From contig CP013997.1 in the NCBI GenBank assembly GCA_001534745.1, forward strand, positions 3,038,001 to 3,102,000: a stretch of DNA of 64,000 nucleotides, in the 5' to 3' direction. The number at the start of each line of letters is the position of its first letter. The stretch's first letter is position 1. This DNA is from Pseudomonas monteilii. Lineage in GTDB: Bacteria; Pseudomonadota; Gammaproteobacteria; Pseudomonadales; Pseudomonadaceae. Below the pieces are notes generated by a model. It did not search any database and was not told the origin of the DNA. It saw only the letters and a program-made list of their open reading frames with translations. Shown piece after piece: positions 38,472 to 48,582 of this stretch. The translations under genes were made by a program, and so were the position numbers.

Positions 38472-38798
38472 ATGTGGCAGCAGATCGTGAGTTTCGCGTG
38501 TGTCATCGCGATTTTTCTGGGGTTGTTGAAGCTCATCCCGTACCAGCGGGCACGCTCGCGTCGCCAATTGGACGATGAGTTCGCGGCAGCGCTGGGCGCG
38601 CAGGGCATCCAGCACTGGGCGCTGCTGGTGGACAAGGTGACGTTGCCCAGCACCGACCGGACCGCCGAGGTGTACCGGATCGTGCGAGCCGATACGGGCA
38701 GCCACTTCCTCTACACCAAGATCGGCAGCGCGAAGGGCGTGCTCATGCCGCTGTCCCGCGAACGCGCCTTGCAGGCCGCGCGTATGGTGGGTCGGTAG
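38472..38798 (+). CDS. Hypothetical membrane-anchored protein
   Basis: 108 residues: one N-terminal membrane helix (IVSFACVIAIFLGLLKLIP), a positive RARSRRQ stretch suggesting a cytoplasmic C-terminal domain, then a small soluble alpha/beta part ending ERALQAARMVGR. I do not recognise a family. It follows the SDR gene by 93 bases. Confidence 0.65.
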   Translation: MWQQIVSFACVIAIFLGLLKLIPYQRARSRRQLDDEFAAALGAQGIQHWALLVDKVTLPSTDRTAEVYRIVRADTGSHFLYTKIGSAKGVLMPLSRERALQAARMVGR

Positions 38799-38993
38799 CG
38801 CCGACAGAAGCCTGATGCGGTTGTCTGGTAGGCCAGTTGCCTGAAAACGGGTACGCTGTCGCTCGGCCCGATGCTGCCCGCCGCTCGCCCCTCGTTGGAA
38901 GGTGAAAGTATCGTCCCCCTGCCCTTTGCACGTCTTTTGACAGTCGAGCCCCGGCAACGCGAGCACCTGACGCTTCACTGTTCAGGAGGCACC

Positions 38994-39524
38994 ATGATCA
39001 CCGTCGCACGCGCCAAACAGATGGCCAAATCCCTGCGCACCTCGCTCGCGGCTCAGCAGCACGCGCTGTCGCACTCGACCGCGTTGGAACTGGTCGCCCG
39101 ACAACTGGGTTACAAGGACTGGAACACCGCCGCTGCGGTCCTGCCCGCCGAGCCTGACCCCACCTCGATCCGCTTCGAGCGTCCGATACCGATCCTGCGC
39201 ATGTTCGACGAAGCCAAGGCGCGGGAGTTCTACCTGGAGTTCCTGGGGTTCAGCGTCGATTTCGAGCACCGTTTCGAACCGGGTCTGCCTTTGTACCTGG
39301 GGCTGGTACGCGCCGGGCTGCACCTGCACCTGTCCGAACACCACGGCGATGCCAGCCCGGGCTCGACGGTGTTCGTGTGGATGCACCAGGTCGAACGCCT
39401 GCGCGATGAACTGCAGGCCAAGGGGTACGGCTACGGGCGGCCCGAGATCGTCGAACAGCCGTGGGGCAGGTTGCTGGAAGTGCATGACCCGTTCGGCAAC
39501 CGGATCCGGTTCTGTGAAGCCTGA
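38994..39524 (+). CDS. Glyoxalase superfamily (VOC) protein with N-terminal helical domain
   Basis: 176 residues. Residues 1-55 form a helical domain (TVARAKQMAKSLRTSLAAQQHALSHSTALELVARQLGYKDWNTAAA) seen in pseudomonad glyoxalase-superfamily proteins; 60-176 form a VOC domain (IPILRMFDEAKAREFYLEFLGFSVDFEHRF, LHLSEHHGDA, PWGRLLEVHDPFGNRIRF). A bleomycin-resistance or lyase-type role is possible; the metal ligands are not certain. AGGAGG precedes the ATG. It is followed by REP sequences. Confidence 0.8.
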   Translation: MITVARAKQMAKSLRTSLAAQQHALSHSTALELVARQLGYKDWNTAAAVLPAEPDPTSIRFERPIPILRMFDEAKAREFYLEFLGFSVDFEHRFEPGLPLYLGLVRAGLHLHLSEHHGDASPGSTVFVWMHQVERLRDELQAKGYGYGRPEIVEQPWGRLLEVHDPFGNRIRFCEA

Positions 39525-39538
39525 GTGACGCGGCGACG

Positions 39539-39772
39539 GCTATCGCGGGCAAGCCCGCTCCCACAACCTGCTTGCGCAGCCATGCCTACATTGACGGCTG
39601 CAGAGGTCTGGGTGGGAGCTGGCTTGCCAGCGATAGGGCCCTGCCAGGCGCCGCATGCGATCGGGCATGTACAGAGTAGAAAAGACAGTTGCTCCCATAG
39701 GCCCGTGATCGCCTGCACCACTGCGCTGTAACTACGGGTGTGGGAGCGGGCTTGCCCGCGATGGCGTCGGCC
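39539..39772. repeat. REP elements between glyoxalase-like gene and sensor kinase
   Basis: Three REP hallmarks: GCGGGCAAGCCCGCTCCCACA at 39545-39565, the inverted GTGGGAGCTGGCTTGCCAGC near 39612-39631, and GTGGGAGCGGGCTTGCCCGC near 39739-39758. The same families occur at 14.8-15.4 kb and 62.2-62.4 kb. No gene is seen in 39525-39794. Confidence 0.85.
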
Positions 39773-39794
39773 CCGTCACCCTGCCGCGCGCCGC

Positions 39795-41864
39795 TTACAC
39801 GCTGCCGTCGCGCAACAACGCATTGACGTTCGCCCCCAGCGTGTCCAGCCCGAACGGCTTGGTCAGCACGGCCGTGGCGGCCTCGTCCACACACGGGTCG
39901 AGCACGTGGGGGTGGGCGTAACCGGTCATGAACAGCACCGGCAGACCGGGTCTCAGCTCGCGGCCGGCCTGCGCCAGGCGGCGGCCGTTCATCCCGCCCG
40001 GCAGGCCAATGTCGGTGACCAGCAGGTCGATACGCTGGGCCGAGCGCAGTCGCTCCAACCCGCTGGCGCTGTCCGATGCCTCGATCACGTGGTACCCCAG
40101 GCCGCCGAGCACTTCGCTGACGAACATGCGCACCGACGACTCGTCGTCCACCACCAGCACCACCTCGCCCGAGGCGACCGGCGTGCTGCCTGCGCCTTCA
40201 GGCACCGGTTCGGCCACCTTGGCCTGCAGCTCATGCACAGGCAGCTGCAACGACACCCGGGTGCCCTCGCCTTCCTGCGAGCAGATCCGCACCTGCCCGC
40301 CGGACTGCTTGGCGAACCCATAGATCATCGACAACCCAAGCCCGGTGCCCGCCCCCACCGGCTTGGTGGTGAAGAACGGTTCACATGCCCGAGCCAGGGT
40401 GTCCGGGCTCATGCCTGCGCCGTTGTCGGTCACGCGAATGGTCAGGAAGCGCCCGGGGTTCAGCTCGGCGTCCAGGTCCGGACCGGTGGCCAACTCACTG
40501 TCGAAGGTCTCGATGAGGATATCGCCGCCTTCACCCAGCGCATCGCGGGAGTTGATGCACAGGTTGAGCAAGGCGTTTTCCACTTGCGCCGGGTCGACCA
40601 GGCAAATGTTGGCCTGGGCCCGTGCCTGTACCGTCAGGTTGATGCCAGGCCCGACCGAGCGGCGGATCAGCTCTTCGATGCCGACCACCAGGGCGTTCAC
40701 GTCGGTGTGCACCGGCAGCAGCGTCTGGCGCCTGGAAAACGCCAGCAGCCGGTGGGTCAGCGCCGCCGCACGCTGGGCCGCGCCCCGGGCCACGGACAGG
40801 TAGCGCTCGAGGTCGGCGGTGCTGCCCTGGGCGAAACGCAGGCCGATCAGGTCGAGGCTGCCGGTGATGCCGGCCAGCAGGTTGTTGAAGTCGTGCGCGA
40901 TGCCCCCGGTCAATTGCCCGACGGCTTCCATCTTCTGCGACTGGCGCAGGGCAGCTTCAACTGCCTCGCGCTCGGCGATGGCATCGGCGATCCGCGCCTC
41001 GAGGGTCCGGTTGAGTTCGAGCAAGGCCGTCTCGGCGTTCTTCTTGGCGGTGACGTCGATGGACGAGCCGATCAGCCCCACCACCTCGCCTTCGTCATCG
41101 ACCAGCGGCGCCTTGACCGAGAGCCAGACGGCTGCCGAACCATCGGGCATGTCGACGTGCTCCTCGACCTGCTCGGCCTTGCCGGCCTGCATGATGCGCT
41201 GGTCGGTCTCCATGATGCGCAAGGCCTGGGCCTTGTCCTCGAGGAACTCCAGGTCGGTCTTGCCCAGGTAGAACTCCGGCGGCTTGCCGATCAGGCGTGT
41301 GGTGCCGTGGTTGGCCACCAGCATGCGGCCGTCGCGGTCCTTGGCATAGACCACACCCGGCACGGCTGCGGCGAACGTGCGCAGCAGCGTGGACATGCGA
41401 TCCCGCTCGGCTTCGGCGGCGCGGCGCGATTCGATGTCCATGAGGATGCCTGGGAAGCGAATCGCCACCCCCTCGGTGTCGAGTTCGACGCGGCCATTGG
41501 CCTCCACCCAGCGGAACGAACCATCGGCATGCCGTACCCGATACTCGCAGCGGTAGGCGCCGCCGCGCTGCACCGCCTGGTGGATGCTGTCGGACACCCG
41601 CTCGCGATCATCGGGGTGGATCGAGACGAAGGCATGCTCGATCGGCATGCCGCTCAGGCATTGACGCACCGGCAGGCCGAAAGTGCGTGAAAAGCGTTCG
41701 TCGGCCTTGACGCAGTTGTCCGGGATGTCCCAGACCCAGGTGCCGATGATCGCACCGGCATCCAGCGCCAACTGCAGGCGTTCCACCGCATCATGGGGGA
41801 ATCCCGGCGCCTGCGCCGCTACCGCGTCATCTGTGAAAAGGGCCTGAGCACTGTCTCGGTCCAT
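39795..41864 (-). CDS. PAS-domain hybrid sensor histidine kinase with C-terminal receiver
   Basis: 689 residues, no membrane segment, so cytoplasmic. Two PAS domains (about 30-155 with a PAC signature, and 165-290 with VVYAKDRDGRMLVANHGTTRLIG), HisKA with H324 (GGIAHDFNNLLAGITGSLDL), HATPase_c (NGAGMSPD, GAGTGLGLSM) and a C-terminal receiver with phospho-acceptor D618 (LLVTDIGLPGGMNG). Such proteins pass phosphate from His to their own receiver; the output partner is not next to it. The start follows GAGACC weakly; a longer open frame upstream is not conserved. Confidence 0.88.
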   Translation of the reverse strand: MDRDSAQALFTDDAVAAQAPGFPHDAVERLQLALDAGAIIGTWVWDIPDNCVKADERFSRTFGLPVRQCLSGMPIEHAFVSIHPDDRERVSDSIHQAVQRGGAYRCEYRVRHADGSFRWVEANGRVELDTEGVAIRFPGILMDIESRRAAEAERDRMSTLLRTFAAAVPGVVYAKDRDGRMLVANHGTTRLIGKPPEFYLGKTDLEFLEDKAQALRIMETDQRIMQAGKAEQVEEHVDMPDGSAAVWLSVKAPLVDDEGEVVGLIGSSIDVTAKKNAETALLELNRTLEARIADAIAEREAVEAALRQSQKMEAVGQLTGGIAHDFNNLLAGITGSLDLIGLRFAQGSTADLERYLSVARGAAQRAAALTHRLLAFSRRQTLLPVHTDVNALVVGIEELIRRSVGPGINLTVQARAQANICLVDPAQVENALLNLCINSRDALGEGGDILIETFDSELATGPDLDAELNPGRFLTIRVTDNGAGMSPDTLARACEPFFTTKPVGAGTGLGLSMIYGFAKQSGGQVRICSQEGEGTRVSLQLPVHELQAKVAEPVPEGAGSTPVASGEVVLVVDDESSVRMFVSEVLGGLGYHVIEASDSASGLERLRSAQRIDLLVTDIGLPGGMNGRRLAQAGRELRPGLPVLFMTGYAHPHVLDPCVDEAATAVLTKPFGLDTLGANVNALLRDGSV

Positions 41865-42157
41865 GCAAGGTCTCGATAGTCGTTCTGCAAAAGGACATCG
41901 GGGATCGCGCCCTTCCCGTCGATTGCCTGATCGTGCCGGTCTGGGGTAACCGACTGCCGTGTAAGTGTAGGAAAGCTCTGACACCTTGAGCAGCGTCATG
42001 ATACGGCGCCCATCATAAACAGATCGTGTGGGCGTGCCGAGTGGTGGCATCACCGCTCGTGTCCAGCCGTCGGCGCGAGGCATTCAGAGGCCGCACATAT
42101 TTGACCACGCGATCAACTCTGCTTAGGGTGAGCGGCCTTTTCGCAGTCGAGCGTCTC

Positions 42158-43351
42158 ATGTCTGTCCGTACCTCCATCCCCTACACGGTCTACCTGCTGG
42201 GGTTGACCATCTTCTCGCTGGTGACCGCCGAATTCATGGTCGCCGGCATGATGCCCGCGCTGGCCCAGGCGTTTTCCGTCAGCCTGGCGCAGATCGGCAA
42301 CCTGATCGCCTATTACGCGGTCGGCATGGCGCTGGGTGGGCCGCCGGTCACGGTGCTGCTGCTGGCCAAGGGCGTGAGCAACAAGCGGGCGCTGGTAGGA
42401 CTGCTGGGCGTGTACGTGGCTGCGGGCGCGCTGGCCGCGGCTGCGTCGTCCTATGAAGTGCTGGCGCTGGCACGGATCGTCATGGGCGTCTCGAGCGCAG
42501 CCTGCATCGGGTTGTGCATGACACTGTGCGCAGGCCTGGTCACCCCTGAGTACCGGGGCCGGGCCGTGGCCATCGTCCTGGCGGGGCTGATGCTGTCGCC
42601 GGTGATCGGCGTGCCGTTGACCGCCTGGGTGTCCCAGCATGCCGGTTGGCGCGCCAGCTCCTGGCTGGTGGTCGGCCTGGCCCTGGCCTGCACGCTGCTG
42701 GCGGCCACACGCCTGCCGCACGAGGATGCCCACGGCGATGCGGGGTTGCGCCGCCAGTTGGCGACCGTCCGCAACCGAGGGCTGTGGGCAGCCTACCTGA
42801 CCAGCGGCCTGATCATCGGCGCGACGTTCGCAGCGTTCAGCTACTGCACGCCGATCTTCATCGAGGAAGTCGGCATCGCCCCTGAACACATCGCGCCACT
42901 GCTGGCGCTGTACGGCGTGGCCAACGTCATCGGCAATGCCGTGGTGGGACGGCATGCCGACCGCCACATGCATGCGCTGTTGACCGGCGGGCTGGTGCTG
43001 ATGGTGCTGGCGCTGGCGGGCTTCGCCCTGGCCGAAGGCCGCGTGTGGCTGAACGTCGGCTGCTTCCTGGCCTTGGGCCTGACCGGGGTGGCGTTGAACC
43101 CGGCGATGGTGGCGCGGGTGATGACGGCTGCCGAACCGGTGGCGCTGGTCAATACCCTGCACACGTCGGTGATCACGGCAGGGCTGGCGTTCGGCAGCTG
43201 GGCGGGCGGCGCGGCGATCAGCGCCGGGTTCGGCCTGCGCGCGCCGCTGTGGGTGGGCGTCGGGATGGCGGTCTTGGGCCTGCTGAGCATGGGGTTCGCC
43301 TACGCAGGACGCTCGGCGCCACGCGAACTGGCATGCGGGGTCGCCCGCTAG
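42158..43351 (+). CDS. MFS efflux transporter (AraJ/PbuE type)
   Basis: 397 residues, 12 membrane segments, with the DHA1-type start YLLGLTIFSLVTAEFMVAGMMPALAQAFSVS, GMALGGPPVTVLLL, and GVALNPAMVARVM in the second half. It is close to sugar-efflux/purine-efflux type proteins; substrate unknown. The ATG follows weak ribosome-binding sequence. It is divergent from the hybrid kinase (293-base gap), which holds no recognised operator. Confidence 0.83.
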   Translation: MSVRTSIPYTVYLLGLTIFSLVTAEFMVAGMMPALAQAFSVSLAQIGNLIAYYAVGMALGGPPVTVLLLAKGVSNKRALVGLLGVYVAAGALAAAASSYEVLALARIVMGVSSAACIGLCMTLCAGLVTPEYRGRAVAIVLAGLMLSPVIGVPLTAWVSQHAGWRASSWLVVGLALACTLLAATRLPHEDAHGDAGLRRQLATVRNRGLWAAYLTSGLIIGATFAAFSYCTPIFIEEVGIAPEHIAPLLALYGVANVIGNAVVGRHADRHMHALLTGGLVLMVLALAGFALAEGRVWLNVGCFLALGLTGVALNPAMVARVMTAAEPVALVNTLHTSVITAGLAFGSWAGGAAISAGFGLRAPLWVGVGMAVLGLLSMGFAYAGRSAPRELACGVAR

Positions 43352-43354
43352 GCC

Positions 43355-43537
43355 TCAGCGGGCGCGCCGCCACGCACGCCAACCGCAGAGCAGCAGCACG
43401 GCGCCGGGAACCAGCAGACCGCAGGCGGTGTACAGGAACGCCGGTTGACCGGCGGTGCCGATGGCCACGAAGGTCATGCCCAGAATGGTCAGCGGCAGGC
43501 CGGCGAACAGGTACGGCGTGCGGGGGGTGGGGTTCAT
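43355..43537 (-). CDS. Small two-helix membrane protein
   Basis: 60 residues, MNPTPRTPYLFAGLPLTILGMTFVAIG then AFLYTACGLLVPGAVLLLCGWRAWRRAR: two hydrophobic helices with a basic C-terminus. The start is chosen because AAGGA lies eight bases upstream; an in-frame ATG three codons earlier lacks spacing. Convergent with, and 3 bases from, the MFS gene. Function unknown. Confidence 0.65.
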   Translation of the reverse strand: MNPTPRTPYLFAGLPLTILGMTFVAIGTAGQPAFLYTACGLLVPGAVLLLCGWRAWRRAR

Positions 43538-43795
43538 GTCGAGCATCCTTTCGATCGGGTGGGCAGGTTGTGCTGGAGACAGCATAAAGCAGGGCCGGCC
43601 TGGTTGCCTATGGCAAGAGGCGGTGGTGAGGGGAATGGGGTCTGGGCGGTTGGGGTGCAGGTTTGCCTGACGTGCCGGGGTGGCTGACTTCATGGGCCCT
43701 GCGGGCCCAATCGCGGCACAGGGGCCGCTCCTACAGGAACCGTGAGCTGGTCTAATGGCCCCGGACACCTCAATAGGTGAAACTACCCCTACTGA

Positions 43796-44952
<1,157 letters not shown>

Positions 44953-44988
44953 AAATCACCGATCAAGGTGTCCGGAAAAAGTTGACCA

Positions 44989-45321
44989 CCGCACCGCGAC
45001 GGCCTGCCATGCCACGATGGGGTTATGGGTGAGCGGTCTTGTGCCGCGATTGGACCCGCCAGGGCCCACATTAGCACTTGGTAGAAACACTAGAATCTCC
45101 CACAGGAACCGCGATGGCCTACCACGCCGCGGTGGTGCTACGGGTGTAGGAGCGGCCCCAGTGCCGCGATTGGGCCCGCCAGGGCCCACATTAGCAATTG
45201 GCAGAAACCACAAAAATCTCCCACAGGAACCGCAATGGCCTGCATCGCTGCGGTGGGGCTACGGGTGGAGCGGCCCCTGTGCCGCGACCGGACGGCGTAC
45301 CGTCCGGTCATGCCCATACGC
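44989..45321. repeat. Tandem 120-bp REP-like repeat downstream of the aceE paralogue
   Basis: The gap between the IS and the E1 gene holds about two and a half units. CCGCCAGGGCCCACATTAGCA begins at 45057 and again at 45177, exactly 120 bases apart, each preceded by TGCCGCGATTGG and followed by CCCACAGGAACCGC. Sequence left of the IS (CTACAGGAACCG at 43731-43742) belongs to the same repeat type. No gene is seen here. Confidence 0.85.
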
Positions 45322-47991
45322 TCAGACCGTGATCGGGTCGACCTTGTCCGCGTCGATCTGCAGGTCGGCCAGGGCCTTGGCCACGACGTCGCGGCCGATG
45401 GCACCGTCGTCGGCCAGGGCCTTCAAGGCCGCCAGCACCACGAACTGCCGGTCCACTTCGAAGTGCCGACGCAGCGCTTCGCGGGTGTCCGACTGACCGA
45501 AACCGTCGGTGCCCAAGGCCACGAAACGGTGGTTGCCGATCCATGGACGGATCTGGTCGGCGTGGATCTTCATGTAGTCGGTCGCCACGATCACCGGCCC
45601 CGGGTGCCCGTCCAGCAGTTGGGTCAGATACGGTACCCTCGGCTCGTCCAGCGGGTGCAGCAGGTTCCAGCGCTCGACCTGCTGCGCCTCGCGGCGGACC
45701 TCGGTCAGGCTGGTCGCGCTCCACAGCTCGCTGCTGACCCCGTACTCGCGCTCGAGGATCTCGGCCGCGGCGATCACCTCCGGCAGGATCGAGCCGCTGC
45801 CCATCAGTTGCACGTGCAGCGCGCCTTTCGCTTCGCGCTCGATCGGCAGTCGGTACAGCCCTTTGAGAATGCCCTGCTCGCTGCCTTCAGGCATCGCTGG
45901 GTGGGCGTAGTTCTCGTTGAGCACGGTGATGTAGTAGTAGATGTCTTCCTGCTCGACGTACATGCGCCGCATGCCGTCCTGCACGATCACCGCCAGCTCG
46001 TAGGCGTAGGTCGGGTCGTAGGACACGCAGCACGGCACGGTCGCCGACATCACGTGGCTGTGGCCATCGTCATGCTGCAGGCCTTCGCCCATCAGCGTGG
46101 TACGGCCCGAGGTGGCCCCCAGCAGGAAGCCGCGGGCGCGGGCATCGCCGGCCGCCCAGAGCAGGTCGCCCACGCGCTGGAAGCCGAACATCGAATAGAA
46201 GATGTAGAACGGCAGGGTCATCACGCCGTGGTTGGCGTACGACGTGCTCGCGGCGATCCAGGACGAGGTGGCACCGGATTCGTTGAGGCCTTCCTGCATG
46301 ATCTGGCCGTCCACGCTTTCCTTGTAGTAGGACAGGGTGCCAGCGTCCTGGGGCGTGTACAGCTGCCCGACGTGGGAGTGGATGCCGATCTGGCGGAACA
46401 GCCCTTCCATGCCGAAGGTCCGGGACTCGTCCGGGACGATGGGCACCACCAGCTTGCCGATGTTCGGGTCCTTGAGCAGGGTGCCGAGGATGCGCACGAA
46501 GGCCATGGTGGTGGAGATCTCGCGCTCCCCGGTGCCTTTGAGCTGCGCGTCGAGGATCGACAGCGGCGGGATCTGCAGCGGCTCGACCTTGGCCTGGCGC
46601 GCGGGCACGTGCCCACCCAGGGCGTCACGGCGGCTGCGCAGGTAGCGGGCCTCGGCGCTGTCGTCCTTGGGCCGCAGGTAGGGCATGTCGCCCAGCTGAT
46701 CGTCGGTCAGTTCCAGGCCGAAACGGTCGCGGAACGCCTTGACCGCGTCGGCGCCCATCTTCTTGAGCTGGTGGTTGATGTTCTGCCCTTCGCCCGCCTC
46801 GCCCATGCCGAAGCCCTTGACGGTCTTGGCCAGGATCACCGTGGGGCGGCCCGTGTGACGGACGGCGGCGGCGTAGGCGTTGTACACCTTGACCGGGTCG
46901 TGACCGCCACGGGCGAGCTTCCAGATCTGTTCGTCGCTGAGGTCGCTGACCAGCTCCAGCAGCTCAGGGTACTTGCCGAAGAACTGCTCGCGGACGTAAG
47001 CGCCGTTCTGCGACTTGTAGGTCTGGTACTCGCCGTCGACGCACTCCATCATGCGCTGGCGCAGCAGTCCGGTCTTGTCCTTGGCCAGCAGTGCATCCCA
47101 GCCACTGCCCCAGATCACCTTGATCACGTTCCAGCCGGCGGCCCGGTACAGGCTTTCGAACTCCTGGATGACCTTGCCGTTGCCACGCACCGGACCGTCC
47201 AGGCGCTGCAGGTTGCAGTTGACCACGAAGATCAGATTGTCGAGCTTCTCGCGCCCGGCCAGGGAGATTGCCGCCAGCGACTCGGGCTGGTCCATCTCGC
47301 CATCGCCGAGGAAGGCCCAGACCTTGCGGCCCTGGTGCTCCTTGAGGCCGCGGTTTTCCAGGTAGCGCATGAAGCGCGCCTGGTAGGCGGCGGTGATCGG
47401 CCCCAGGCCCATGGAAACGGTGGGGAACTGCCAGAAGTCCGGCATCAGGCGCGGATGCGGGTAGGACGAGATGCCGTCGCGGTCCGTCTCGCGGCGGAAG
47501 TTGTCCAGTTGCTCCTCGCTCAAGCGGCCTTCGGTGTAGGCGCGCCCGTAGATGCCTGGGGCGGAGTGGCCCTGGATGTACACCATGTCGCCCGCGAACT
47601 GCTCGGTGCGTCCCCGGAAGAAGTGATCGAAACCGACGTCGTAGAGCACGGCGGCCGAGGCATAGGTGGCGATGTGGCCGCCGACGCCCGAGTGCTTGCC
47701 GGCACGCAACACCATGGTCAGGGCGTTCCAGCGGATGTAGGCGTTCAGACGGGTTTCCACGCCCAGGTCGCCGGGGTATGGCAGCTCACGTTCGGGCGCG
47801 ATGCTGTTGATGTAGGGGGTGGTGACCCGCCCGTGGAAATCGCCGTGCAGGGAGACATCGAAATCGAGCAGCTGGTCGATGAGGAAGTGGGCCCTTGGCC
47901 GTCCTTCGACTTCCACCACCGATGCGATCGAGTCGATCCATTCGCGGGTTTCCTGGGGGTCTTCATCGCGAAGCGGGTAGCTCTGCGCCAT
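45322..47991 (-). CDS. Pyruvate dehydrogenase E1 component, homodimeric type (aceE paralogue)
   Basis: 889 residues, full length for AceE. The TPP motif GDGEMDQPESLAAISLAGRE...NCNLQRLDGPV and the C-terminal transketolase domain (YVEQEDIYYYITVLNENYAHP, GSGSILPEVIAAAEIL) are intact. It decarboxylates pyruvate, or another 2-oxoacid such as 2-oxobutyrate (as in MdeB of P. putida). No E2 or E3 gene is adjacent, so it is a paralogue of the housekeeping aceE and would need to borrow E2/E3. AAGGAGAG precedes the ATG. It diverges from a MarR gene; two copies of a 12-bp palindrome flank the shared promoter region. Confidence 0.9.
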   Translation of the reverse strand: MAQSYPLRDEDPQETREWIDSIASVVEVEGRPRAHFLIDQLLDFDVSLHGDFHGRVTTPYINSIAPERELPYPGDLGVETRLNAYIRWNALTMVLRAGKHSGVGGHIATYASAAVLYDVGFDHFFRGRTEQFAGDMVYIQGHSAPGIYGRAYTEGRLSEEQLDNFRRETDRDGISSYPHPRLMPDFWQFPTVSMGLGPITAAYQARFMRYLENRGLKEHQGRKVWAFLGDGEMDQPESLAAISLAGREKLDNLIFVVNCNLQRLDGPVRGNGKVIQEFESLYRAAGWNVIKVIWGSGWDALLAKDKTGLLRQRMMECVDGEYQTYKSQNGAYVREQFFGKYPELLELVSDLSDEQIWKLARGGHDPVKVYNAYAAAVRHTGRPTVILAKTVKGFGMGEAGEGQNINHQLKKMGADAVKAFRDRFGLELTDDQLGDMPYLRPKDDSAEARYLRSRRDALGGHVPARQAKVEPLQIPPLSILDAQLKGTGEREISTTMAFVRILGTLLKDPNIGKLVVPIVPDESRTFGMEGLFRQIGIHSHVGQLYTPQDAGTLSYYKESVDGQIMQEGLNESGATSSWIAASTSYANHGVMTLPFYIFYSMFGFQRVGDLLWAAGDARARGFLLGATSGRTTLMGEGLQHDDGHSHVMSATVPCCVSYDPTYAYELAVIVQDGMRRMYVEQEDIYYYITVLNENYAHPAMPEGSEQGILKGLYRLPIEREAKGALHVQLMGSGSILPEVIAAAEILEREYGVSSELWSATSLTEVRREAQQVERWNLLHPLDEPRVPYLTQLLDGHPGPVIVATDYMKIHADQIRPWIGNHRFVALGTDGFGQSDTREALRRHFEVDRQFVVLAALKALADDGAIGRDVVAKALADLQIDADKVDPITV

Positions 47992-48043
47992 CGGTCACTC
48001 TCCTTGTCTGGCAGCGGCGAATCGTTGTGCGGCTCGCCCTTAG

Positions 48044-48055
48044 TTGCACTTGCAA
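48044..48055. promoter_or_regulatory. Candidate MarR operator 1 (aceE paralogue side)
   Basis: TTGCACTTGCAA, a TTGCA-NN-TGCAA palindrome. It lies 52 bases upstream of the E1 start and adjoins a TTGAAT hexamer that can serve as -35 for the MarR gene (TTGAAT-N16-TATGAT). Confidence 0.65.
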
Positions 48056-48082
48056 TTGAATCTATCCTTATCTGCGTTATGA

Positions 48083-48094
48083 TTGCAACTGCAA
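48083..48094. promoter_or_regulatory. Candidate MarR operator 2 (marR side)
   Basis: TTGCAACTGCAA, same palindrome, centre 39 bases from operator 1. On the reverse strand its TTGCAA forms a -35 with ATAGAT 17 bases on as -10 for the E1 gene. It lies 26 bases before the MarR ATG. Confidence 0.65.
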
Positions 48095-48120
48095 TGAACG
48101 CTCGGCATTTCGGAGACCGC

Positions 48121-48582
48121 ATGCCCCCCTCGCCTGACCTCTGGTACAACTTCATCCGCGCACACCGCTGCCTGATCCGCGAGATCGAACGCCGTCTGGC
48201 CGAGGACAAACTGCCGCCCTACGCCTGGTACGACGCACTGTGGGGCATCGAAAGCGGCCCGGAAGGCAGCCGGCGCATGCACGAACTGGCCGATGTGATG
48301 GCCATCGAGCGCTACAACCTCACCCGGCTGGTGGACCGTCTGGAAAAGGACGGTCTGGTGACGCGGGAAAAGGCCACCGACGACGGGCGTGGTGCCATCG
48401 CGCGCATCACCGACACGGGCCGAACCCTGCGCGCGCGGATGTGGGGCGTCTACAAGCAGGCGGTCGACGAGCTGTTCCTGAGCGAGTTCGACGAGGCGCA
48501 GCGCGACACCGTGGCCTTGGCGCTGGAGCGCGCCATCGGCAATGCACGCGCCAGTCGCCAGCGCCCTCACCCGAGCCGGTAG
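48121..48582 (+). CDS. MarR-family transcriptional regulator
   Basis: 153 residues. Winged-helix core: PPYAWYDALWGIESGPEGSRRMHELADVMAIERYNLTRLVDRLEKDGLVTREKATDDGRGAIARITDTGR, the MarR wing and recognition helix. Long dimerisation helices at both ends. The ATG at 48121 is used because GGAGA precedes it; an ATG at 48094 overlaps the operator. It probably represses itself and the divergent E1 gene, and, from a third operator, the E1-C/gst pair. Its 3' end overlaps the convergent E1-C gene by 16 bases. Confidence 0.88.
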   Translation: MPPSPDLWYNFIRAHRCLIREIERRLAEDKLPPYAWYDALWGIESGPEGSRRMHELADVMAIERYNLTRLVDRLEKDGLVTREKATDDGRGAIARITDTGRTLRARMWGVYKQAVDELFLSEFDEAQRDTVALALERAIGNARASRQRPHPSR